Origin: an uncultured Prevotella sp.
GTDB lineage: Bacteria > Bacteroidota > Bacteroidia > Bacteroidales > Bacteroidaceae
Direction of reading: 5' to 3'
Assembly: GCA_900554695.1 (NCBI GenBank)
Contig: USHV01000039.1
Span: 1-17,483, forward strand
DNA length: 17,483 bases
Shown here: positions 1 through 8,291 of the stretch, one piece after another
How positions within the stretch are numbered: the stretch's first letter is position 1
Layout: the number at the start of each line of letters is the position of its first letter
Program-made: the position numbers and the translations under genes
The notes under the pieces: generated by a model
Databases searched by the model: none
Told to the model about the DNA's origin: nothing
The model's input: only the letters and a program-made list of their open reading frames with translations

Positions 1-379
1 CTCCAAGGACGGAGGAAGGCGGTGGCGGAGTTGCACTTCTAACTTGACGGTGGGCAATAAATCCGCAATAATCCTCATTCTCCGCCCCATCATACCGTCT
101 TATGCGTCCGTTTTCCGTGTACGGGCACGAATAGCACGCACGGATATCCACTTTTTCAGCAATAACATCTGCAGAAAACGCATCATAAAATCCATAAATA
201 TTTGTATATAAAATGTTTATCTACCCTGTGCGGTATGCACACACCCATCGCATGAAAAAGTCTCGTCCGAGCCTCATCAAATATTAAAGTTATTTAAAAT
301 ACAGAAAACGTGCACGTACACGGAAAAATATATTTATATTTGCCAACGATAATTTAATTTACCTCACAACCATTCGTAA
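1..379. other. Left-edge non-coding region upstream of uxaC
   Basis: I see no supported gene here. A minus-strand frame is open from 93 to the left edge (31 codons starting MMGRRMRIIADLL), and plus frame 1 runs 13 codons from the edge to a stop at 40-42. Either could be the end of a neighbouring gene, but neither resembles anything I recognise. An inverted repeat GGCGGAG (24-30) / CTCCGCC (80-86) could be part of a terminator if a gene enters from the left, but no T-run follows. The last 60 bases become A/T-rich and hold the likely uxaC promoter. Confidence 0.4.
335..342 (+). promoter_or_regulatory. Candidate Bacteroidota -7 box for the hexuronate operon
   Basis: TATATTTG matches the Bacteroidota primary sigma -7 consensus TAnnTTTG. 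It lies 37 nt before the uxaC start, which would give a leader of about 30 nt. The TTTG expected about 20 bp upstream is absent (TGCA there), which could mean the promoter needs an activator, as would suit a sugar-acid operon. That regulatory reading is inference. Confidence 0.5.
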
Positions 380-1777
380 ATGTTCATAGACAAGGACTTC
401 ATGCTGACGAACGACGCCGCCAGAGAATTGTATCACACCGCGGCGGAGCATCAGCCCATCATAGACTATCACTGTCATCTCGATCCCAAGATGATAGCCG
501 AGAACTATCAGTTCGACAATCTGGCTGAGGTATGGCTCGGTGGCGACCACTACAAGTGGAGGGCCATGCGTGGCAACGGCATCAGCGAGGAGTATATCAC
601 AGGCGACAGGAGCGATTACGAGAAATTCGAGAAGTGGGCGGCGACCGTCCCCTACACCATGCGCAACCCGCTGTATCACTGGACTCACATGGAGCTGAGC
701 CGCGTTTTCGGCATCAACACGATACTAAAACCGGAGACGGCACGCGAGATTTACGACGCATGCACCGCCATGCTGCACACCGAGGAGTTCCGTGCGCAGA
801 ACATAATGAAGCGTTTCAACGTCGAGGTGGTGTGCACGACTGACGACCCGGCGGACAGTCTCGAGCATCATATCTATCTGAAAAACAATCCCATAGGAAT
901 AAAGGTGTATCCCGCCTGGCGGCCCGACAAGGCGCTGGGCATCGACAATCCCGCAACATACAAGGCTTACATGGAGAAGCTGGGCGAGGCTGCCGGCATA
1001 GAGATACGCTCATACACCGACCTGCTGACGGCTCTGCGCCGGCGTCACGACTTCTTCGCGTCGCTGGGTTGCCGGCTGTCCGACCACGGCATGGACAACT
1101 TCTACGCCGACGACTTCACCGAGACCGAGGTGAACCGAGTATTCAACAAGGTGATGGAAGGCCACACTCCTGACGCTGCGGAGGTATCTTTATTCAGAAG
1201 CGCATTGCTCTACGAGCTCGCCATAATGGACTGGGAGAAGGGCTGGGCACAGCAATATCACATCAGCGTGGTGCGCAACAGCTCGACACGTATGTACCGC
1301 ACGCTCGGACCGGACACCGGATTCGACGCGATAATGGAGGTGAACTGCTCCGTCGCCGGGCATCGTTTCTTCGACCGACTCGACCGTGAAGGAAAGCTCA
1401 CAAAGACCATTCTCTACAGTCTTAATCCGAAAGACAACGAGGTGCTTGCCACACTTGCCTACACATACAACGACTCGTCGGCGGCAGGAAAGATGCAACT
1501 TGGAGCGGCGTGGTGGTTTCTCGACCAGGAGTATGGCATGCGCAAGCAGATGAATGTGCTCTCGTCCATGGGACTGTTGAGCCGGTTCGTGGGTATGCTT
1601 ACCGACTCGAGGAGCTTCCTTTCGTATCCGCGCCACGAGTATTTCCGCCGAATACTCTGCGACATGATAGGCGAAGACATAGAGAAAGGCAAGCTGCCGC
1701 GCAGCGAGATGGACTTCATCCGTCAGATGGTGGCCGACATCTCGTACAACAACGCAAAACGTTATTTCAACTTCTGA
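380..1777 (+). CDS. uxaC: Uronate (glucuronate/galacturonate) isomerase UxaC
   Basis: Cytoplasmic isomerase that converts D-glucuronate to D-fructuronate, and D-galacturonate to D-tagaturonate, the entry step of hexuronate catabolism. The 465 residues match the family length (about 470). The N-terminus carries the amidohydrolase-fold metal motif DYHCHLDP (residues 29-36, with His31 and His33 as expected metal ligands), typical of UxaC rather than other amidohydrolases. The ATG at 380 places this motif at its usual distance from the start. It is the first gene of a co-directional six-gene hexuronate operon, and kdgK follows after 25 nt. No sign of truncation. Only the isomerase common to both uronate branches is present. 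The downstream genes are those of the glucuronate/mannonate branch, so glucuronate is the likelier substrate in this operon. Confidence 0.96.
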   Translation: MFIDKDFMLTNDAARELYHTAAEHQPIIDYHCHLDPKMIAENYQFDNLAEVWLGGDHYKWRAMRGNGISEEYITGDRSDYEKFEKWAATVPYTMRNPLYHWTHMELSRVFGINTILKPETAREIYDACTAMLHTEEFRAQNIMKRFNVEVVCTTDDPADSLEHHIYLKNNPIGIKVYPAWRPDKALGIDNPATYKAYMEKLGEAAGIEIRSYTDLLTALRRRHDFFASLGCRLSDHGMDNFYADDFTETEVNRVFNKVMEGHTPDAAEVSLFRSALLYELAIMDWEKGWAQQYHISVVRNSSTRMYRTLGPDTGFDAIMEVNCSVAGHRFFDRLDREGKLTKTILYSLNPKDNEVLATLAYTYNDSSAAGKMQLGAAWWFLDQEYGMRKQMNVLSSMGLLSRFVGMLTDSRSFLSYPRHEYFRRILCDMIGEDIEKGKLPRSEMDFIRQMVADISYNNAKRYFNF

Positions 1778-1802
1778 ACAGAAAACATAAACACAGACAT
1801 AT

Positions 1803-2843
1803 ATGGCAAAGATCGTGACTTTCGGCGAGATAATGCTTCGTCTCGCCACTCCGGGCTACCTGCGCTTCAGTCAGGCCGGTGAGCTGACCGCCACTTTCGG
1901 CGGTGGCGAGGCCAATGTGGCGGTGTCGCTTGCAAACTACGGCATGGACGTTGAGTTCGTCACACGCCTGCCCGAGAACGATATAGCACAGGCATGCGTC
2001 AAGGATCTGCGCAAGCACGGAGTGAAGACAGACAATATAATATATGGCGGCACGCGCCTGGGAATATATTTTCTTGAGACGGGCGCAGTGGCAAGAGCGA
2101 GCAAAGTGATCTACGACAGGGCACATTCTGCCGTGTCTGAGATAGAGCCGGGCATGATAGACTGGGACAAGGTGTTCGAAGGTGCCGAGTGGTTCCACTG
2201 GACCGGCATCACACCGGCAATCAGCCAGGGTGCGGCAGACGTATGCCTGGAGGCCATAAAGGCCGCCAACAGACGGGGACTCACCGTGTCGTGCGACCTC
2301 AACTACAGGAAAAACCTCTGGAAATACGGCCGTACGGCGGCAGAGGTCATGCCTGAGCTGGTGGAGGGATGCGACGTCATACTCGGCAACGAGGAGGACG
2401 CCGAGAAGGTGTTCGGCATAAAACCCGAAGGATTCGACGCCACGGCGACGGCCGGAGACGTGCATGCCGCCGAGTTCGAGAGCGTTTGTGTGCAGCTCAT
2501 GCGCCGCTTCGGAAAGGCCAAGAAAGTGATAATCACGCTGCGCGGATCAATAAACGCTAACCACAACACATGGGGCGGAGTGCTCTACGACGGCAAGACG
2601 CTCTATCAGTCGCCGCGCTACGACATCACACACATCGTCGACCGTGTGGGCGGAGGCGACTCGTTCATGGGCGGACTGATATACGGTCTGATGACACATC
2701 CGGGCGACGACCGTTACGCTCTCGACTTCGCGGCAGCGGCATCGTGCCTCAAGCATACCATATACGGCGACTACAACGAGGTGAGCGTCAGCGAGGTGGA
2801 GAACCTGATGAAGGGCGACGGCTCAGGAAGAGTCTCAAGATAA
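1803..2843 (+). CDS. kdgK: 2-dehydro-3-deoxygluconate kinase (PfkB family)
   Basis: Phosphorylates 2-keto-3-deoxygluconate (KDG) to KDPG using ATP in the cytoplasm. The protein has 346 residues, in the PfkB/ribokinase size range. The N-terminal substrate-binding stretch FGGGEANVAVSLANYG is present, as is the C-terminal PfkB signature GGGDSFMGG (residues 283-291), where Asp286 is the expected catalytic base next to the anion hole. KDG kinase is preferred over fructokinase or other PfkB kinases because of context: it sits 25 nt after uxaC and 22 nt before the KDPG aldolase gene that would take its product. Substrate specificity is inferred from the operon, since the family signature alone does not fix it. 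Confidence 0.9.
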   Translation: MAKIVTFGEIMLRLATPGYLRFSQAGELTATFGGGEANVAVSLANYGMDVEFVTRLPENDIAQACVKDLRKHGVKTDNIIYGGTRLGIYFLETGAVARASKVIYDRAHSAVSEIEPGMIDWDKVFEGAEWFHWTGITPAISQGAADVCLEAIKAANRRGLTVSCDLNYRKNLWKYGRTAAEVMPELVEGCDVILGNEEDAEKVFGIKPEGFDATATAGDVHAAEFESVCVQLMRRFGKAKKVIITLRGSINANHNTWGGVLYDGKTLYQSPRYDITHIVDRVGGGDSFMGGLIYGLMTHPGDDRYALDFAAAASCLKHTIYGDYNEVSVSEVENLMKGDGSGRVSR

Positions 2844-2865
2844 AGACATAAAAAACATCATATAT

Positions 2866-3537
2866 ATGGCAACATTCAGCAAACTTCAGGTGCTGGACAC
2901 CATCTGCCGCACAGGCATGGTGCCTGTATTCTATCATAGCGACACCGACGTGGCGTGCCACGTACTGAAAGCATGCTACGAGGGCGGCGTGAGAGTGTTC
3001 GAGTTTACCAACCGCGGCGACTTCGCGCTTGAGGTGTTCACCATCCTGATGAAGTTCTGCCGCAAGGAGTGTCCGGAGATGATTCTGGGCGTGGGATCGG
3101 TAATCGACGCGCCCACAGCCGCACTATATCTGCAGAACGGCGCCAACTTCGTCGTCGGACCTTACCTCAACGCCGAGGTGGCACGACTATGCAACCGCCG
3201 GCTTGTGCCCTACACTCCCGGCTGCGGATCGGCAACCGAGATAGGCGAGGCACACGAACTGGGCTGCGACCTTGTGAAGATATTCCCGGCAGGAAGCGTA
3301 GGCGGTCCGTCGTTCGTTAAGAATGTCATGGCTCCACTACCCTGGTCGATGATAATGGCGACGGGAGCCGTTGAGCCGACCGAGGAGAACCTGACAGCCT
3401 GGATGAAGGCCGGCACGACATGTGTGGGCATGGGTTCGAAACTATTCCCCAAGGACCGCATAGCCGCCGGCGACTGGAACTACATAACGGAGAAGTGCCG
3501 TTACGCGCTCGACATCATAAGACGGGCAAGACAATGA
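2866..3537 (+). CDS. eda: KDPG/KHG aldolase (class I, Eda family)
   Basis: Cleaves 2-keto-3-deoxy-6-phosphogluconate to pyruvate and glyceraldehyde-3-phosphate, the last dedicated step of the pathway. The 223-residue protein carries the Schiff-base lysine in VKIFPAG (Lys138, equivalent to E. coli Lys133). The general acid/base glutamate is in FEFTNRG (Glu46, equivalent to E. coli Glu45), followed by Arg50. The phosphate-side PGCGSATEI stretch is also present. The protein is slightly longer than E. coli Eda (213 residues), mostly at the C-terminus. The gene lies 22 nt after kdgK and 29 nt before the transporter, so it is almost certainly cotranscribed. The E. coli family also accepts 2-keto-4-hydroxyglutarate; with kdgK adjacent, the KDPG role is the natural reading. 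Confidence 0.95.
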   Translation: MATFSKLQVLDTICRTGMVPVFYHSDTDVACHVLKACYEGGVRVFEFTNRGDFALEVFTILMKFCRKECPEMILGVGSVIDAPTAALYLQNGANFVVGPYLNAEVARLCNRRLVPYTPGCGSATEIGEAHELGCDLVKIFPAGSVGGPSFVKNVMAPLPWSMIMATGAVEPTEENLTAWMKAGTTCVGMGSKLFPKDRIAAGDWNYITEKCRYALDIIRRARQ

Positions 3538-3566
3538 CCTGAAAAAACAAACCGAAAACCTAAGAT

Positions 3567-5018
3567 ATGAACAAAACCGGCAACAACCTGACACAGAAAA
3601 TGACCAACTACAGATGGACCATCTGCATAATGATGTTCCTGGCTCTCACCGTGAACTATCTCGACCGACAGGTGCTCTCACTCACGTGGGATGAATTCAT
3701 AAAACCTGAATTCCACTGGAACGAGATTCATTACGGATATGTCACAGCCACGTTCTCCATTGTCTATGCCATAGGTATGTTGTTTGCCGGACGCGCGGTT
3801 GACTGGCTCGGCACCAAGGCGGGCTTCCTCTGGTCCATCGGAATATGGTCGGCCGGAGCGTGCCTGCACGCATTGTGCGGCGTCGCTACCGAACTGTGCA
3901 CAGGTCTTGAGGACAGAGAGCAGCTCATAGCCGCCACGGGCGACACGATGATGACGATAGCAACCATAAGCATGTACTTCTTTCTTGCGGCGCGCTGCGT
4001 GCTTGCCATAGGCGAGGCGGGCTATTTCCCTGCTGCCGTGAAGGTGACAGCCGAGTATTTTCCCAAGCGTGACCGTGCCTTCGCCACATCCATATTCAAC
4101 GCCGGAGCATCCATCGGCGCGCTCGTGGCACCGCTCACCATCCCACTGTTGGCAAAGCATTGGGGCTGGGAAATGGCGTTCGTCGTCATCGGTGTGATGG
4201 GTTTTGTGTGGATGGGCTTCTGGGTGTTCATGTACAAACCGCCTCGCGAGAGCAAATTCGTGAACGCCGCCGAGCTCGAATACATCGAACAGGACAAGAA
4301 GCTGGAGGCCGAGATGCTGGCCGCACAGAAGTCTGACAGCGAGGAGAAGAAGATGCCGCTGTGGCAGTGTTTCAAGTACAGACAGACGTGGGCGTTCGTA
4401 CTCGGCAAGTTCTGTACGGACGGCGTGTGGTGGTTTTTCCTCTTCTGGACACCCTCATATCTCAACACCCAGTTCGGCATAAAGACGTCCGAAGGTCTCG
4501 GCATGGCGCTCATCTTCACGCTCTATGCCATCACCATGCTCTCATTATGGGGCGGAAAGCTCCCCACTATATTCATCAACCGCACCGGATCCAATCCTTA
4601 TGCGGCACGCATGAGAGCCATGCTCATCTTCGCGTTTGTGCCGCTGGTGGTGCTCTTCGCGCAACCGTTAGGCACGCTCTCGCCGTGGTTCCCGGTGGTG
4701 CTCATAGGTCTCGGCTGCGCCGCACACCAGTCGTGGTCGGCCAATATATACACAACCGTGAGCGACATGTTCCCGAAGAAGGCCATCGCCACCGTCACAG
4801 GCATCGGCGGAATGGCGGGAGGCGTGAGCTCGATGCTCATGCAGACATGTGCGGGCAACCTGTTTGTATATGCCGACAACGTGCAGCTCGAGTTCATGGG
4901 ATTCACAGGCAAGCCGGCAGGATACTTCATAATATTCTGCATCTGCTCGGTGGCTTATCTCGTGGGATGGACCATCATGAAGACGCTTGTGCCGAAATAC
5001 AAACTCATAACCGACTGA
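3567..5018 (+). CDS. exuT: MFS hexuronate transporter, ExuT-like (anion:cation symporter family)
   Basis: Inner-membrane major facilitator transporter expected to import glucuronate and/or galacturonate with protons. Family marks are NYLDRQVLS in the first membrane segment (residues 30-38), the loop motif GRAVDWLGTKAG (75-86), and GEAGYFPAAVKV...EYFPKRDRAFATSIFNAG (149-180), which is characteristic of ExuT/GudP-type carriers. Hydrophobicity suggests about 12 membrane segments with a charged central loop near residues 225-265. At 483 residues it is longer than typical ExuT (430-470). Part of the excess is a polar insert around residues 106-130, between the third and fourth segments. The gene sits 29 nt after eda and 105 nt before the dehydrogenase gene. 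Exact substrate is inferred from the operon. Confidence 0.88.
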   Translation: MNKTGNNLTQKMTNYRWTICIMMFLALTVNYLDRQVLSLTWDEFIKPEFHWNEIHYGYVTATFSIVYAIGMLFAGRAVDWLGTKAGFLWSIGIWSAGACLHALCGVATELCTGLEDREQLIAATGDTMMTIATISMYFFLAARCVLAIGEAGYFPAAVKVTAEYFPKRDRAFATSIFNAGASIGALVAPLTIPLLAKHWGWEMAFVVIGVMGFVWMGFWVFMYKPPRESKFVNAAELEYIEQDKKLEAEMLAAQKSDSEEKKMPLWQCFKYRQTWAFVLGKFCTDGVWWFFLFWTPSYLNTQFGIKTSEGLGMALIFTLYAITMLSLWGGKLPTIFINRTGSNPYAARMRAMLIFAFVPLVVLFAQPLGTLSPWFPVVLIGLGCAAHQSWSANIYTTVSDMFPKKAIATVTGIGGMAGGVSSMLMQTCAGNLFVYADNVQLEFMGFTGKPAGYFIIFCICSVAYLVGWTIMKTLVPKYKLITD

Positions 5019-5123
5019 CGCGGCGGGCGTTCAGGCTGATGTCACGACCCGGTCAGGGCGCGGCGGCAAATGCGTGAAACACATAAGAGGAATAAAGGAA
5101 CAGCGAATAAAAAGTGATGAAAT

Positions 5124-5933
5124 ATGAATTTGTTTAGTGTAAAAGATAAAGTGATAGTCATAACCGGTGCCACCGGCGTGTTGGGACGCGCCATGGTGAG
5201 CCACTTCGCCGAGGAAGGTGCGAAGGTGGTGATACTGGGCCGCAACACGCAGGTGGGCAACCGGCTGGCTGAAGAAGCCCTCGCAAAAGGCGGAGAGGCA
5301 ATGTTTCTCGCCACCGACGTGCTCGACAGGGCAAAACTGGAAGACAACTACGCCACCATAATGGACACATACGGACGCATCGACGTGCTGATAAACGCTG
5401 CCGGAGGCAACATGCCGGGGGCGACGATAGCGCCCGACAAGACTTTCTTCGACCTCGACACCGAAGCCGTGCGACAGGTGGTTGACCTCAACCTCTTCGG
5501 CACAGTGCTGCCCACGATGGTCTTCGCGCGGGCGATGGTGAAACAGAAGGAGGGCTCGATAATAAACATAGCATCCGAAGCCGGACTGCGCCCGCTGACA
5601 CGTGTGGCAGGATATGGCGTGGCGAAGGCTGCGGTGATAAACTTCACCAAATACATGTGCGGCGAACTGGCATCAAAGTTCGGACCGGGACTGCGCGTGA
5701 ACGCCGTGGCTCCCGGATTCTTCCTCACCGAGCAGAACCGCACTCTGCTCACCGATAAAGACGGCAACCTAACTAAGCGCGCCGAAACAATAATAGCCCA
5801 TACGCCGTTCGGACGGTTCGGCGATCCGGAGGAGCTGCTGGGCACTCTGCAGTGGCTGGCAAGCGGGGCTTCACGGTTTGTCTCAGGCACAGTGACTGTG
5901 GTTGATGGCGGTTTCGACGCTTATTCAATATAA
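5124..5933 (+). CDS. uxuB: Short-chain dehydrogenase, probable D-mannonate oxidoreductase (fructuronate reductase)
   Basis: NAD(P)H-dependent oxidoreductase of the classical SDR fold, 269 residues. The dinucleotide motif TGATGVLG is at residues 14-21, the NAAG motif at 91-94, and the catalytic triad is Ser151, Tyr164, Lys168 (Y-x-x-x-K in GYGVAKAAV). The C-terminal VDGGF is also typical. Placed between the hexuronate transporter and uxuA, it fills the otherwise missing reduction of D-fructuronate to D-mannonate. E. coli UxuB is an unrelated long-chain polyol-type dehydrogenase of about 486 residues, whereas SDR versions such as Bacillus YjmF do the same job. The symbol is therefore functional, not homologous to E. 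coli UxuB. An alternative is an SDR acting on another keto sugar acid such as KDG. No promoter is evident in the 105-nt gap before it. Confidence 0.83.
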   Translation: MNLFSVKDKVIVITGATGVLGRAMVSHFAEEGAKVVILGRNTQVGNRLAEEALAKGGEAMFLATDVLDRAKLEDNYATIMDTYGRIDVLINAAGGNMPGATIAPDKTFFDLDTEAVRQVVDLNLFGTVLPTMVFARAMVKQKEGSIINIASEAGLRPLTRVAGYGVAKAAVINFTKYMCGELASKFGPGLRVNAVAPGFFLTEQNRTLLTDKDGNLTKRAETIIAHTPFGRFGDPEELLGTLQWLASGASRFVSGTVTVVDGGFDAYSI

Positions 5934-6056
5934 ACACACAAAAACCGTACGCGATATTCTTCACGCCACACGCACAATAATATCAGGCACAAACAATGGA
6001 GTAAAACAGTGTGGCGGAAGAATACCGCTTTAATGAACAACAAAACAGAACGATAT

Positions 6057-7241
6057 ATGTATTTATGCAAACAGTCATGGCGATGGTACGGGCCTGACGA
6101 CCCGGTGAGTCTGTGGGACATACGACAGGCGGGAGCAACCGACGTGGTGCACGCTCTGCACCACATACCCAACGGAGAGGTGTGGACCACCGACGAGATA
6201 AGGCGGAGGCAGAAGATGATAGCCGACGCAGGACTCGTGTGGAGCGTCGTTGAGAGCGTGCCTGTGCACGAGGACATCAAGACACAGACGGGCGACTACC
6301 ACCGTTATATAAACAACTACAAGACGACACTGCGCAATCTGGCGGAGTGCGGCATAAGGTGCGTGACATACAACTTCATGCCCGTGCTCGACTGGACCCG
6401 CACCGACCTGGCCTTCAGAATGCCCGACGGCTCGAGGGCCCTGCGCTTCGAGAAGGCGGCGATGATGGCTTTCGACCTTTACATTCTGAAAAGACCGGCA
6501 GCCGAAAACGAATATACCGACGCGGAGAAACACACGGCACGACTGCGCTACGAGCAGATGTCGGACGACGAGAAACAGCAGCTCACGCGCAACATCATAG
6601 CCGGTCTGCCGGGAGCGGAGGAGAGTTTCACGCTCGACCAGTTCAGGGCGGCGCTCCACCGCTACCGCGACATAGACGCCGCACGGCTGCGCGACAACCT
6701 GGTCTATTTCCTCTCGGAGATAGCACCCGTGGCAGACGACACAGGTACAAGCCTCGTAATACATCCCGACGACCCGCCGTTCCCGCTCTTCGGACTGCCG
6801 CGCATACTCTCGACAGCCGACGACTTCAGACAGCTGATAGAGCGTGTGCCAAACCCGTCGAACGGACTGTGTCTGTGCACGGGCTCGTTGGGAGTGCGCG
6901 CCGACAACGACCTGGTGGCGATGATGTATGAGTTCGGCGACCGCATAAACTTCGTCCACCTGCGCAGCACGCGCCGCGACGAAGAGGGAAACTTCCACGA
7001 GGCCAACCATCTTGAGGGCGATGTGGACATGTATGGCATGATGAAGGCATTGCTCGAGGTGGAGCAGCGCCGCAAGGTGTCAATACCGGTGCGCCCCGAC
7101 CACGGCCATCAGATGATAGACGACCTGCACAAACACACCAACCCCGGCTATTCGTGCATAGGACGTTTGCGCGGACTGGCAGAGCTGCGCGGACTGGAAC
7201 GGGGCATAGCAATGTCGTTGTTCGGAGAGGACAGGCAGTGA
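6057..7241 (+). CDS. uxuA: Mannonate dehydratase UxuA
   Basis: Metal-dependent (Fe/Mn) dehydratase that converts D-mannonate to KDG, which KdgK then phosphorylates. The frame opens with a GTG at 6009 and another ATG at 6033. I chose the ATG at 6057 because it gives 394 residues, the same as E. coli UxuA, places the conserved SWRWYGPDDPVSL near the N-terminus as in the family, and follows an A-rich leader. Expected metal and catalytic residues are His236 (in IHPDDPPF), Cys274 (LCTGS), His301 (FVHLRST) and Asp348/His349 (RPDHG). The RPDHG...AELRG C-terminal region resembles the proteobacterial form more than shorter Gram-positive forms. Last gene of the operon. No clear terminator follows directly. 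Confidence 0.94.
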   Translation: MYLCKQSWRWYGPDDPVSLWDIRQAGATDVVHALHHIPNGEVWTTDEIRRRQKMIADAGLVWSVVESVPVHEDIKTQTGDYHRYINNYKTTLRNLAECGIRCVTYNFMPVLDWTRTDLAFRMPDGSRALRFEKAAMMAFDLYILKRPAAENEYTDAEKHTARLRYEQMSDDEKQQLTRNIIAGLPGAEESFTLDQFRAALHRYRDIDAARLRDNLVYFLSEIAPVADDTGTSLVIHPDDPPFPLFGLPRILSTADDFRQLIERVPNPSNGLCLCTGSLGVRADNDLVAMMYEFGDRINFVHLRSTRRDEEGNFHEANHLEGDVDMYGMMKALLEVEQRRKVSIPVRPDHGHQMIDDLHKHTNPGYSCIGRLRGLAELRGLERGIAMSLFGEDRQ

Positions 7242-7623
7242 GAGGACGGACTGAAGACAGCCTGAGAGCAGGCCATCACGGACTCGTCGCTCAACAAGAC
7301 AGCCGGATGCTGTCCGGAATACATAGCCGAACACAAGACAACACATGGGACAGCGGAAGTCCGTGGAGACATGAGCGCCGATAATGACCGCGTATTAATC
7401 ACGGACAAGCGTCGTCCTCTTCTTTCAGAAAGAAACCGATACGGGCAACTTTCAAATCGTAACCTGATTTCGGTTTTCGCGCCTGAGTTTCCCGATATAC
7501 CCCGAAAAATAAGCGAGTATTTGCGGACAGACTCTCCTTCGGGCGCAAATCTGCGAGTTATAAGGACTTTGCGTAAGCAGCTGAATAGCAGCGACTTATG
7601 TTTAAGGGGTATTTTCACGCATT

Positions 7624-7733
7624 GCAAAATGCACCATATCGGAATGCGAAATGGCCCATATCGGGTGCCAAAACAGGCCATATTGCACTCTGAAATAGGC
7701 TTTATCGCACTGCGAAATGGGCAATATCAGAAC
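7624..7733. repeat. Tandem array of five degenerate 22-bp repeats
   Basis: Five contiguous units of exactly 22 bp start at 7624, 7646, 7668, 7690 and 7712, with no spacers. Columns invariant in all five are AAA (unit positions 4-6), C at 11 and TAT at 14-16. The core resembles AAATGGGCCATATCGG and contains a near-palindrome of the ATGG-C-CCAT type (perfect in unit 2). Two or three further units in the same phase (7734-7799) are recognisable but much more decayed. The period is not a multiple of three and is close to two helical turns, which suits a non-coding DNA element better than a protein repeat. Confidence 0.8.
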
Positions 7734-8059
7734 ACGGAACGCGCTTTTCCGGACTACGATATAGGGTATATGAAAAGGCGGTACAGCCCGAAACAGTCTT
7801 CGAAACGCCCCATTTAACATTCCTTTACATCTCTTTCGCAAAAATATTTTGTCAAAATTTAGTCAAGAAAAATTGTAAGCAGATGGACCGGTTTTAAATA
7901 AAAAACGATGACACCGGACGGAATTCAAGGTAGTGTAATCCGCCGCCATGTGTCACATCATAAACAAAACCTATTGACATAATGAACAAAACAAATCAGA
8001 ACCGGATTTCCACCACCCCATGAGATAACCACACGAGGCTTAAAACATCAAGTAAAAGA

Positions 8060-8093
8060 AATAAGGAGACGCAAAATGTTGCGTCTCCTTATT
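8060..8093 (-). terminator. Perfect 15-bp hairpin, likely terminator of the GT9 unit (possibly bidirectional)
   Basis: Arms AATAAGGAGACGCAA (8060-8074) and TTGCGTCTCCTTATT (8079-8093) are perfectly complementary around a 4-nt loop. Read on the minus strand the hairpin is followed by TTTCTTTTACTT, a fair U-tract, so it best serves the minus-strand DUF4254-GT9 transcript, leaving a 3' UTR of about 200 nt. On the plus strand the following bases (GTTTATGG) are less U-rich, but it could also stop read-through from uxuA. Confidence 0.75.
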
Positions 8094-8291
8094 GTTTATG
8101 GCGTGTATTCATATTATTATCCGCCGCGTACCTTTATTATATATACGGCACACGCTCATCATCGACCGTGAACCGCACCTTCGCACGCGCCGTGCGTATG
8201 TAATATGTAAACGTGTCTCTGCTTATATTATAATGCCGCCTTATATATAATATAATGTATAAGAACAGAATGTTTCCGGTCCCCGCGCATC

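Larger units (their letters stand above)
7242..8291. other. 1.05-kb convergent intergenic region without a convincing gene
   Basis: Lies between the 3' ends of uxuA (plus) and the GT9 gene (minus). Long frames exist on both strands (for example 7371-7817 plus, 7148-7681 minus), but they overlap each other, resemble no family, and run through a non-triplet 22-bp repeat, so I do not call them. Visible structure: a GACAGC/GCTGTC hairpin at 7298-7314; inverted arms AAACCGA (7433-7439) / TCGGTTT (7470-7476); arms ATTTGCG (7519-7525) / CGCAAAT (7544-7550) with GCGAGT repeated directly on either side (7513-7518, 7553-7558); the 22-bp array at 7624-7733; a strong hairpin at 8060-8093; and an A/T-only inverted repeat at 8223-8255. 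Confidence 0.6.

Noticed and set aside
1..93. Start of a divergent minus-strand gene (MMGRRMRIIADLL...)
   Set aside because: Only 31 codons are visible, no known N-terminal motif such as a regulator helix-turn-helix, and no promoter signal facing left.
6009..6056. Upstream GTG (6009) or ATG (6033) as the uxuA start
   Set aside because: They add 8-16 residues with no counterpart in UxuA; the ATG at 6057 gives the standard 394 residues and has an A-rich leader.
6075..7010. 311-codon open frame on the minus strand opposite uxuA
   Set aside because: It lies wholly antisense to a clearly recognised enzyme gene, has no family resemblance and a composition (Val/Arg/His-rich) typical of the shadow of a GC-biased gene.
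7148..7681. 177-codon minus-strand frame overlapping the end of uxuA and the repeat array
   Set aside because: Overlaps a real gene's 3' end and the repeat, no recognisable domain, no promoter or A-rich start context.
7624..7733. CRISPR array
   Set aside because: Units are contiguous and degenerate with no unique spacers between them, and there are no cas genes in the window.
7371..7817. 148-codon plus-strand frame downstream of uxuA
   Set aside because: It runs through a 22-bp non-triplet tandem repeat, minus-strand frames are open over much of the same DNA, and the product matches nothing. The open frame is better explained by the repeat and stop-poor composition.
7908..8026. Two tiny open frames (24 and 13 codons) before the 8060 hairpin
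   Set aside because: Too short, no hydrophobic or conserved pattern, and no promoter I can defend in front of them.
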